This document shows positions 1 through 5,546 of a DNA stretch of 6,730 nucleotides, one piece after another (positions within the stretch are counted from its first letter, which is position 1; every line of letters starts with the position of its first letter). Location of the stretch: NCBI GenBank assembly GCA_025361105.1, contig JANYAW010000310.1:1-6730 (forward strand). Direction: 5' to 3'. Source of the stretch: Rhodocyclaceae bacterium (GTDB taxonomy: Bacteria > Pseudomonadota > Gammaproteobacteria > Burkholderiales > Rhodocyclaceae). The translations under genes and the position numbers were made by a program. The notes under the pieces were generated by a model that saw only the letters and a list, made by a program, of their open reading frames with translations, was not told the origin of the DNA and did no database searches.

Positions 1-1
1 G

Positions 2-136
2 GTTCCTCGCGAGCAGTTGGCGCAGATGGCGCAAAAGGCGTACGCACTGGCCAAGCCCGATGCGACGGCTGCGGTGGCGCGAGTTTGTAGGGAAGTGTGC
101 AAGGGCACGAGTAAGGAGTCGGGCGATGAAACATAA
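2..136 (+). CDS. murG: MurG C-terminus (partial, 5' end outside window)
   Basis: This is the last 44 codons of MurG, UDP-N-acetylglucosamine--N-acetylmuramyl-(pentapeptide) pyrophosphoryl-undecaprenol GlcNAc transferase. The enzyme acts at the cytoplasmic face of the inner membrane and converts lipid I to lipid II. The visible part reads in phase 2 as a helical tail: VPREQLAQMAQKAYALAKPD, then ATAAVARVC. This matches the usual MurG end, where a 'MA..A..L.kPdAt..VA..c' pattern closes the C-terminal GT-B domain. The last dozen residues are hydrophilic and not conserved. The TAA stop lies 11 nt inside murC, so the two genes overlap and are probably coupled. No catalytic motif falls inside the window, so the call rests on the tail pattern plus position directly before murC, the standard dcw order. 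Confidence 0.85.
   Translation, partial: VPREQLAQMAQKAYALAKPDATAAVARVCREVCKGTSKESGDET
113..118 (+). promoter_or_regulatory. Ribosome binding site of murC
   Basis: AAGGAG lies 7 nt before the ATG at 126, inside the end of murG. It decides the murC start: the longer in-phase ATG at 60 has no comparable site and would add 22 Arg-rich residues not seen in MurC proteins. Confidence 0.75.
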
Positions 137-1523
137 AGTCAAACGCATCCATTTCATCGGCATCGGCGGCTCCGGCATGTCGGGCATCGCCGAGGTGCTG
201 GCTAATCAAGGCTTTGATGTCAGTGGTTCCGATTTGCTCGAAACGGCAGTGACCAAACGGCTTGCCGCGCAGGGCATAAAAATCGTCATCGGCCACGTCG
301 CGAGCAACGTGGATCATGCTGATGCAGTGGTGGTTTCAACGGCTGTCGCGTCGTCCAATCCTGAAGTGCTACGTGCGCGCGAACGTCATGTGCCGGTGGT
401 TCCACGCGCACAAATGCTGGCCGAATTAATGCGGCTCAAACAAGGCTTGGCGATTGCCGGCACGCACGGCAAAACCACGACGACTAGCTTGATTGCCAGT
501 TGCCTTGCGCAAGCCGGACTTGACCCGACTTTCGTGATTGGAGGCCGACTCAATTCCGCGGGTGCGAATGCCAAGCTTGGGTGTGGCGATTTCCTCGTTG
601 CCGAAGCCGACGAGTCCGATGCCTCGTTTTTGTTTTTATCGCCAGTGGTCGCGGTGGTCACCAATATTGATGCCGATCACATGGAAACTTATGGGCATGA
701 TTTCGAGCGACTGAAAACAGCATTTGTGGATTTTCTCCATCGCTTGCCGTTTTATGGTGTCGCTGTGTTGTGCAGCGACGATGCCAATGTGCGCGAAATC
801 ATGTCGCGCGTGGCCAAGCAAATCGTGACTTATAGCATCGACACGCCAGCTAATTTTCGCGCTGAAAATATCGTCGCCGATGGCGGTGTGATGCGCTTTG
901 ATTGTGTGCGCACCAATGGAAAAGTTACGCGCTTGCCTATCGTGCTGAATCTGCCGGGCCGACACAATGTGCTCAATGCGCTGGCAGCGATTGCGGTTGC
1001 GACAGAAGTTGGCGCTGACGACACGGCGATAGTAAAAGCCTTGGCCGAGTTCACCGGTGTTGGTCGGCGCTTCCAGCGCTATGGCGAGATGCCGTGCGCG
1101 GGCGGTAGCTTCACGCTGATAGACGATTACGGACACCATCCAGTCGAAATGGCGGCAACTATTGCAGCGGCGCGCGGCGCATTCCCCGAGCGGCGTTTGG
1201 TGGTGGCGTTTCAACCGCATCGCTACACGCGCACGCGCGATTGCTTCGATGATTTCGTCAAAGTGCTCGGCAGTATCGATGCGTTGTTGCTTGCGGAAGT
1301 TTATGCCGCTGGCGAGCCACCGATTGTCGCGGCGGATGCGCGTGCACTGGCGCGTGCAATGCGCGTCAGCGGTGCGGTCGAGCCGGTGTTCGTCGAAGCC
1401 ATCAGCGACATGCCGGCGGCGATTATTGCGCTGGCAAAAAATGGCGATGTGGTGCTCACTATGGGCGCGGGCTCGATAGGCAATGTACCCGCACAAGTGC
1501 AGAAAGCGCTTTGTGGCGACTAG
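126..1523 (+). CDS. murC: UDP-N-acetylmuramate--L-alanine ligase MurC
   Basis: MurC is a cytoplasmic ATP-dependent ligase. It adds L-alanine to UDP-MurNAc, the first amino acid of the peptidoglycan stem peptide. The 465-residue product is of normal family length and shows all three Mur ligase domains. The N-terminal Rossmann-like UDP-binding domain carries GIGGSGMSG at residues 12-20. The central ATPase domain has the P-loop GTHGKTTT at 112-119, EADESDASF at 160-168 and TNIDADHMETYG at 179-190. LPGRHNVLNALAA at 276-288 is the conserved segment running towards the third domain. The C-terminal domain has DDYGHHPVE at 333-341, FQPHRYTRT at 362-370 and GAGSIG at 447-452. HHP and the HRYTRT block are typical of MurC rather than MurD, MurE or MurF. 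The start at 126 is chosen because of the AAGGAG site and because MKHKVKRIHFIGIGG is the usual N-terminus. The gene overlaps murG by 11 nt. Nothing is missing or broken. Confidence 0.98.
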   Translation: MKHKVKRIHFIGIGGSGMSGIAEVLANQGFDVSGSDLLETAVTKRLAAQGIKIVIGHVASNVDHADAVVVSTAVASSNPEVLRARERHVPVVPRAQMLAELMRLKQGLAIAGTHGKTTTTSLIASCLAQAGLDPTFVIGGRLNSAGANAKLGCGDFLVAEADESDASFLFLSPVVAVVTNIDADHMETYGHDFERLKTAFVDFLHRLPFYGVAVLCSDDANVREIMSRVAKQIVTYSIDTPANFRAENIVADGGVMRFDCVRTNGKVTRLPIVLNLPGRHNVLNALAAIAVATEVGADDTAIVKALAEFTGVGRRFQRYGEMPCAGGSFTLIDDYGHHPVEMAATIAAARGAFPERRLVVAFQPHRYTRTRDCFDDFVKVLGSIDALLLAEVYAAGEPPIVAADARALARAMRVSGAVEPVFVEAISDMPAAIIALAKNGDVVLTMGAGSIGNVPAQVQKALCGD

Positions 1524-2496
1524 TGATTTGACGGCGTGTCACCAGCACCAACTGACGCAAATGGGGGTGAATTTGCGTGGCGAGTTGCGCCTCAATGAAC
1601 CAATGGCGCGGCACGTCTCTTGGCGTGCTGGCGGCTGTGTAGCACAGGCTTATTTTCCGGCGGATCTCGAAGATTTCATCACCTTCATGGCACGCTTGCG
1701 GCACGATGAACCATTGTTGATAGTTGGCCTGGGCAGCAATTTGCTGGTGCGCGATGGCGGCTACCAAGGCACGGCAATTTTCATGCACGGCGTGCGGCGC
1801 GGTCTGAGTGAATTGCGCCTCGAAGCCGATGGCAGCATTTACGCCGAAGCGGGCGTGGCCTCGCCCAAGCTGGCACGTTTCGCTGCCAATCATCAACGTG
1901 CACAAGCCGCATTTTTCGCCGGTATTCCGGGCACGGTGGGCGGTGCATTAGCGATGAACGCTGGTTGTTATGGCGGCGAAACTTGGAACTATGTCGAGCG
2001 CGTATTGATGGTCAATCGGCAAGGCGAACGGGTATTGCGAACGCCACAAGATTTCACCATCGGCTACCGGCATGTGGGCTTGAACGCGGCGAGTGACGAA
2101 GTGTTCGCGGCAGCCTGGTTTCGATTTCCCGACGATATCAACAACACCGCGCGGAGTCGTATCAACGAATTGCTTAAGCGGCGCATCGCACAGCAACCAT
2201 TGCAATTACCCAATGCCGGATCGGTATTTCGCAATCCGGTGGGCGATCACGCGGCGCGCTTGATAGAGGCGGTGGGCTTGAAAGGTACATGGATGGAGTT
2301 CGCTCAGGTGTCTGAAAAGCATGCGAATTTCATCGTTAATCCAGAGGGCAAAGCCAGCGCAAGTGCGATAGAAATGCTAATCGGCCAAATTAGCTTGGTG
2401 GTACAAGAAAAATTTGGTGTCGCACTGATGCCCGAAGTGCGGATCGTGGGTGATTCGGTGGGCGAAGAATCAACCGAGGTGAGCGCAGAAAAATGA
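1513..2496 (+). CDS. murB: UDP-N-acetylenolpyruvoylglucosamine reductase MurB
   Basis: MurB is a cytoplasmic FAD enzyme that uses NADPH to reduce UDP-GlcNAc-enolpyruvate to UDP-MurNAc, the substrate of MurC encoded just upstream. Numbering from the GTG at 1513 (327 aa), the FAD-binding part shows GLGSNLLVRDGG (72-83) and IPGTVGGALAMNAG (138-151). The substrate-binding Tyr-Arg pair appears as GYRHVG (184-189). Catalytic Ser237 lies in AGSVFRNP, AQVSEKHANF (264-273) follows, and the conserved acid is Glu308 in MPEVR. Ser and Glu correspond to E. coli Ser229 and Glu325 from general family knowledge. The start is uncertain. ATG 1483 would overlap murC by 41 nt. GTG 1513 overlaps by 11 nt and has only a weak AGAAAG site at 1501-1506. 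ATG 1561 gives a conventional N-terminus (MGVNLRGELRLNEP) but has no ribosome binding site. Family alignment clearly begins only near LRGELRLNEPM. The stop overlaps the ddl start by 4 nt. Confidence 0.95.
   Translation: MATSDLTACHQHQLTQMGVNLRGELRLNEPMARHVSWRAGGCVAQAYFPADLEDFITFMARLRHDEPLLIVGLGSNLLVRDGGYQGTAIFMHGVRRGLSELRLEADGSIYAEAGVASPKLARFAANHQRAQAAFFAGIPGTVGGALAMNAGCYGGETWNYVERVLMVNRQGERVLRTPQDFTIGYRHVGLNAASDEVFAAAWFRFPDDINNTARSRINELLKRRIAQQPLQLPNAGSVFRNPVGDHAARLIEAVGLKGTWMEFAQVSEKHANFIVNPEGKASASAIEMLIGQISLVVQEKFGVALMPEVRIVGDSVGEESTEVSAEK
2476..2483 (+). promoter_or_regulatory. Ribosome binding site of ddl
   Basis: GAGGTGAG lies 9 nt before the ddl ATG, inside the last codons of murB. The start codon overlaps the murB stop (ATGA at 2493-2496), so both direct initiation and termination-reinitiation are possible. 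Confidence 0.6.
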
Positions 2497-3401
2497 ATTT
2501 TGGCAAGGTCGCGGTGCTAATGGGCGGAACTTCTGCCGAGCGTGAAATCTCTTTGATTTCAGGCAAGGCGGTGCTCGCGGCATTGTGCGAGCGTGGAGTG
2601 GATGCCCACGCCTATGACATCGCCGAACGCGCATTGTGGGATTTGCCCAAAGACGGTTTCAATCGCGTGTTCAATATTTTGCATGGCCGCACCGGCGAAG
2701 ACGGCACGGTGCAAGGCGCGCTGGATTTACTCAAGATTCCCTACACCGGTAGCGGCGTGATGGCCTCCGCCTTGGCGATGGACAAATGGCGCACGAAATT
2801 GTGTTGGATTGCCACAGGTGTGCCGACGCCACGTTTCATGATGCTGACCGCGCAAACCGATCCGCGTGTGGTGATAGAAAATTTAGGTCTGCCGCTGATT
2901 ATCAAACCGGCGCATGAAGGTTCGTCAATTGGTGTGACGCGAGTCAATGTACCGTCAGAATATGCCGCAGCATTTGCGCTGGCAAATGGACTAGATGCTT
3001 TAGTCATCGCCGAAGAATTTGTGGCGGGGCAAGAACTCACGGCAGCGATGTTGGGCGAACGCACTTTGCCTCTAGTGCGCATTGACGCGCCGGAAGGTAA
3101 GTACGATTACGAAAATAAATATTTCACCGAAGAAGTGAAATATCGTTGTCCGGCCGGGGTGGAACCAAACACGGAAGCAAAAATTTTGCACGCGGCGCTC
3201 AAAGCGTTTCAAGTCTTGGGCTGTCGCGGTTGGGGCCGTAGCGATTTGATTTTGCGCGAGGACGGCAGCTTCTCGTTTCTCGAAATGAACACCGCACCCG
3301 GAATGACGGGACATTCCTTGGTACCAATGGCAGCCAAGGCAGCGGGCATAAATTTCACGGATTTGGTCTTGGCGATACTGGCGGAGGCGCGTTATGGTTA
3401 G
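2493..3401 (+). CDS. ddl: D-alanine--D-alanine ligase (DdlB type)
   Basis: Ddl is a cytoplasmic ATP-grasp ligase that joins two D-alanines. The dipeptide is later added by MurF to the stem peptide. The 302-residue product is close to E. coli DdlB (306). In order it shows GGTSAEREISL (11-21), with Glu16 matching the catalytic Glu15 of DdlB, and HGRTGEDGTVQG (64-75). YTGSGVMASALAMDK (84-98) comes next. The phosphate-contacting loop PAHEGSSIGV (139-148) contains the conserved Ser pair. YDYENKYF (204-211) holds the Tyr of the omega loop. The metal-binding end reads GCRGWGRSD (243-251) and LEMNTAPGMTGHSLVP (263-278). Asp251, Glu264 and Asn266 are the expected Mg ligands and Arg249 is conserved. 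The Tyr in the omega loop favours D-Ala-D-Ala over D-Ala-D-Lac. The gene overlaps murB by 4 nt and ftsQ by 8 nt. Start and frame are secure. Confidence 0.98.
   Translation: MNFGKVAVLMGGTSAEREISLISGKAVLAALCERGVDAHAYDIAERALWDLPKDGFNRVFNILHGRTGEDGTVQGALDLLKIPYTGSGVMASALAMDKWRTKLCWIATGVPTPRFMMLTAQTDPRVVIENLGLPLIIKPAHEGSSIGVTRVNVPSEYAAAFALANGLDALVIAEEFVAGQELTAAMLGERTLPLVRIDAPEGKYDYENKYFTEEVKYRCPAGVEPNTEAKILHAALKAFQVLGCRGWGRSDLILREDGSFSFLEMNTAPGMTGHSLVPMAAKAAGINFTDLVLAILAEARYG
3383..3387 (+). promoter_or_regulatory. Ribosome binding site of ftsQ
   Basis: GGAGG lies 6 nt before the ftsQ ATG and within the ddl coding end. It is the strongest Shine-Dalgarno match in the window and fixes the start at 3394. 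Confidence 0.8.
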
Positions 3402-4215
3402 TTTGACTAAGCTCGCCAAGGCCAACAAGGGCGCACGAAATTCGCGTGCTACACCAAGCGCCGACAGCGATGGTTTTTGGCAGCGTCCCGCATTGATGAA
3501 TCTGGTGGCGGACGGCTTGTTTGCCACCGGCGGATTTTTGCTGATCTGGGCGGCGGCAATTTATTTGCAGCAGCTACCGGCGTTTTCATTGCGTTATGTG
3601 GTGGTGGTTAGCGCGACGCCACAAGTATCGCGGCAGCAAATCGAATACGTGGCGAAGACGGCGATTACCGGTAATTTTTTCACGGTCGATTTGGCCGCCA
3701 CGCGCGCCGCATATCAAGCCTTGCCGTGGGTGCGTAAAGCCGAAGTGCGGCGGATTTGGCCCGACGTGCTTGAGCTGACCATAGAGCAACACCAAGCGGT
3801 TGCCCACTGGACACCGCATGAAGACGAGCCGCGCTTGGTCAATTCGTATGGCGAAGTATTTGTTGCCAGTCTGGATGCCGCAGACGAAAGCATACCGCTA
3901 CCGATTTTTGACGGGCCGGAAGGTTCGGCACCTCGGCTACTTCAGCGGTTTGTGGAATTCAAAAATGGACTCGCCACTATCGCGCGCGTACCGACCGCCG
4001 TCTGGCTTTCGCCACGCGACGCTTGGCGCTTGACGCTCGATGATGGTGTGCGCTTGGAACTAGGACGTGACCAAGTTAAACATCCGGTGGCTGATCGCCT
4101 CGCGCGGTTTGTCGCCAGCTACCCGGTTGCGCGCCTGCGATTGCAAGCGCCGCTGCAAATCGTCGATATGCGTTACCCCAATGGCTTTGCGCTGCGCGCA
4201 GGCGGCAAGGCATAG
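3394..4215 (+). CDS. ftsQ: Cell division protein FtsQ
   Basis: FtsQ is a bitopic inner-membrane divisome protein. In the known system it binds FtsB and FtsL and joins the cytoplasmic ring to the periplasmic synthesis machinery. The 273-residue product (E. coli FtsQ is 276) has a basic N-terminal cytoplasmic tail of about 36 residues and one membrane segment at about 38-58 (LVADGLFATGGFLLIWAAAI core). The POTRA domain at about 64-135 starts at FSLRYVVV, contains the typical GNFFTVDL (93-100), and continues with LPWVRKAEVRRIWPDVLELTI (split here as 110-119 and 120-130). The beta domain follows, with VNSYGEVF (149-156), LPIFDGPEG (169-177), WRLTLDDGVRLELGR (211-225) and the closing VDMRYPNGFALR (257-268). 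FtsQ sequences diverge widely, but the membrane segment, POTRA motifs, end motif and place between ddl and ftsA make the call firm. It overlaps ddl by 8 nt and stops 58 nt before ftsA. Confidence 0.96.
   Translation: MVSLTKLAKANKGARNSRATPSADSDGFWQRPALMNLVADGLFATGGFLLIWAAAIYLQQLPAFSLRYVVVVSATPQVSRQQIEYVAKTAITGNFFTVDLAATRAAYQALPWVRKAEVRRIWPDVLELTIEQHQAVAHWTPHEDEPRLVNSYGEVFVASLDAADESIPLPIFDGPEGSAPRLLQRFVEFKNGLATIARVPTAVWLSPRDAWRLTLDDGVRLELGRDQVKHPVADRLARFVASYPVARLRLQAPLQIVDMRYPNGFALRAGGKA
3664..3680 (+). repeat. 12-bp perfect palindrome followed by a T run, inside ftsQ
   Basis: ATTACCGGTAAT (3664-3675) is its own reverse complement and runs into T6 (3675-3680). As RNA it could fold only a 4-bp AU stem with a CCGG loop, too weak for an intrinsic terminator. 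The same bases encode the conserved POTRA residues around GNFF, which may be the whole explanation. Confidence 0.35.
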
Positions 4216-4219
4216 CAAG

Positions 4220-4267
4220 ATGAAATTTATTGAAACCTATCGGCAGGAACGAGCAACGTATGAGTAA
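4220..4267 (+). CDS. Possible 15-codon leader ORF before ftsA
   Basis: ATG at 4220 opens a short reading frame, MKFIETYRQERATYE, ending in TAA at 4265-4267. It fills nearly all of the gap between ftsQ and ftsA. AAGG at 4207-4210 lies 9 nt upstream, a plausible but weak ribosome binding site. The frame is the same phase as ftsA, and the stop is only 6 nt before the ftsA ATG at 4274. ftsA itself lacks a clear Shine-Dalgarno sequence, so ribosomes ending here could reinitiate on ftsA. The peptide matches no family I recognise. It may be a chance ORF, or a remnant of a longer N-terminus cut off by the TAA. I infer a coupling role, if any, rather than a functional peptide. Confidence 0.25.
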   Translation: MKFIETYRQERATYE

Positions 4268-4280
4268 TGCGCAATGAGCA
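4260..4280 (+). repeat. Three tandem heptamers, each starting with ATG, at the ftsA start
   Basis: ATGAGTA, ATGCGCA and ATGAGCA follow one another without a gap, consensus ATGMGYA. The 7-nt period puts ATGs at 4260, 4267 and 4274 in three different frames. The first frame ends after five codons in a TGA that overlaps the ftsA ATG (ATGA at 4274-4277). The second runs out of frame into ftsA as an Arg-rich shadow. The third is ftsA. The repeat is directly visible; a role in initiation is inference. Confidence 0.6.
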
Positions 4281-5506
4281 AAGAACTGCACCGCGATTTG
4301 ATCGTCGGGCTGGATATTGGAACATCAAAAATTGTCGCCATCGTGGGCGAGCTCGATGGCGAAGGCCGCTTGTCGATTCTCGGATTTGGCTCGCAAGTTT
4401 CCAACGGTTTGAAGCGTGGCGTGGTGATCAACATCGAGTCGACGGTGAATTCAATTTCACGTGCGATTGCCGAAGTGGAAATGATGGCCGGTTGCAAAGT
4501 GCGCGAGGTGTACACCGGTATCGCTGGCAGCCACATCAAGAGTAAAGATTCATCGGGCATGGCGGTGGTGCGCGAGAAAGAAATTACTTCGTTCGATATC
4601 GAACGCGCCATCGAGGCCGCCAACGCCACGCCGATTTCTGCCGATGACCAAATTTTGCATACCTTGGTACAAGAGTTCATTGTCGACGGTCAAGACGGTG
4701 TCAAAGAACCACTGGGCATGGATGCGCGACGACTGGATGTGCGCGTGCATCTGGTGACCGGTGCCGTGACGGCGGTGCAGAATATCGTCAAATGCGTGCA
4801 TCGCTGCGGGCTCGAAGTCGTTGATCTAGTATTGCAACCACTGGCTTCAGGCTACGCCGTGTTGACCGAAGACGAAAAAGAAGTTGGGGTTTGTCTGGTT
4901 GATATTGGCGGCGGCACGACGGACATCGCGGTGTTTGCACACGGCGCGATTCGGCACACGGCGATTATTCCTATCGCAGGTGATCAACTGACCAACGACA
5001 TCGCCATCGCGTTGCGCACCTCAACGCAAGATGCCGAAGACATCAAGATGCGCTTTGGCGTGGCGCTGCAACAGATGGCCGATGCCGAGGACACGATAGA
5101 AGTACCCGGTGTCGGCGACCGACCCAGCTCGCAGTTGTCTAGGCAGACCTTGGCCGGATTTATTCAACCGCGGGTCGAAGAAATATTTCAGAAAGTCCAG
5201 GAAGAATTGGTGCGCAGTGGCTACGTACGCTTGCTTCGCGCAGGGATAGTGCTCACCGGCGGTTGTGCGCAAATGCCGGGCATGGTCGAGTTGGGTGAGG
5301 AGATTTTCAACAACACGGTGAAACTCGGAATGCCGCATTACGAGGGCAATCTGCGCGACCTCGTGCGCAATCCGCGTTATGCCACCGCGATGGGTTTGAT
5401 GATTGAAGGTGTGGCGCAACAAAAGCGTGGTCAAACCACGCGCAGTCCAAATAGTTTCAAGCAGGTGTTGGCGCGTATGAAGGCTTGGTTTGGCAAGAAT
5501 CTTTGA
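4274..5506 (+). CDS. ftsA: Cell division protein FtsA
   Basis: FtsA is an actin-like ATP-binding protein that tethers FtsZ filaments to the inner membrane and recruits later divisome proteins. The 410-residue product is of normal length. Actin-fold motifs are in order: phosphate-1 GLDIGTSKI (12-20), phosphate-2 LVDIGGGTTDIAVF (208-221) and the adenosine motif VLTGGCAQMPGM (326-337). The FtsA-specific 1C (SHS2) region covers about 84-162, beginning at GIAGSHIKSKDSSGMAVV. VQPRVEEIF-like helices (here IQPRVEEIF, 297-305) and NPRYATAMGL (366-375) are also typical. The C-terminal SFKQVLARMKAWFGKNL (394-410) is the amphipathic membrane-targeting helix, so the tether is intact. The ATG at 4274 is chosen because MSKELHRDLIVGLDIGTSK aligns with usual N-termini. 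No good ribosome binding site precedes it; AGGA at 4245-4248 is too distant. The gene lies 58 nt after ftsQ and 40 nt before ftsZ. Confidence 0.98.
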   Translation: MSKELHRDLIVGLDIGTSKIVAIVGELDGEGRLSILGFGSQVSNGLKRGVVINIESTVNSISRAIAEVEMMAGCKVREVYTGIAGSHIKSKDSSGMAVVREKEITSFDIERAIEAANATPISADDQILHTLVQEFIVDGQDGVKEPLGMDARRLDVRVHLVTGAVTAVQNIVKCVHRCGLEVVDLVLQPLASGYAVLTEDEKEVGVCLVDIGGGTTDIAVFAHGAIRHTAIIPIAGDQLTNDIAIALRTSTQDAEDIKMRFGVALQQMADAEDTIEVPGVGDRPSSQLSRQTLAGFIQPRVEEIFQKVQEELVRSGYVRLLRAGIVLTGGCAQMPGMVELGEEIFNNTVKLGMPHYEGNLRDLVRNPRYATAMGLMIEGVAQQKRGQTTRSPNSFKQVLARMKAWFGKNL

Positions 5507-5510
5507 GTTG

Positions 5511-5534
5511 TAAATTTTTTGTGTTTTTTTATTT
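5511..5534 (+). promoter_or_regulatory. U-rich leader before the ftsZ ribosome binding site
   Basis: The 40-nt gap after ftsA is sharply AT-rich against its surroundings, with T6 at 5515-5520 and T7 at 5524-5530. TAAAT (5511-5515) and ATTTA (5531-5535) could pair only weakly, which leaves the U-rich stretch open. Such unstructured U-rich tracts just before a Shine-Dalgarno sequence are known to help initiation through ribosomal protein S1. FtsZ is needed in far more copies than FtsA, so an enhancer here makes sense. That role is inference. There is no GC-rich hairpin before the T runs, so I do not call a terminator. Confidence 0.4.
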
Positions 5535-5541
5535 AAAGGGG
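5535..5541 (+). promoter_or_regulatory. Ribosome binding site of ftsZ
   Basis: AAAGGGG precedes two consecutive in-phase ATGs at 5544 and 5547. Spacing from the last G is 2 nt to the first and 5 nt to the second, so the second is the better-placed start. The choice alters only one Met. Confidence 0.65.
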
Positions 5542-5546
5542 CGATG

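Noticed and set aside
60..125. Longer MurC start at ATG 60
   Set aside because: It would add 22 Arg-rich residues translated out of phase from the murG end, has no ribosome binding site, and ATG 126 has a good one.
636..1496. 286-codon open frame on the minus strand opposite murC
   Set aside because: The product is rich in Arg, His and Cys with no recognisable domain, and murC on the other strand explains the sequence completely.
4230..4264. Promoter before ftsA (TTGAAA at 4230 with TATGAG at 4259)
   Set aside because: The spacing is 23 nt and the -10 match is poor, so it does not form a credible sigma-70 promoter.
4267..4545. 92-codon out-of-phase ORF starting at the second heptamer ATG
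   Set aside because: It is an Arg- and Trp-rich frame shadow of ftsA with no protein-like features; only its ATG is of interest.
5482..5530. Intrinsic terminator between ftsA and ftsZ
   Set aside because: The T runs are present but the only nearby hairpin is a 4-bp CTTG/CAAG stem, too weak to terminate.
5508..5535. Promoter before ftsZ (TTGTAA at 5508 with TATTTA at 5530)
   Set aside because: The spacing is acceptable but the -10 match is only three of six, and transcription would begin at or after the ribosome binding site.
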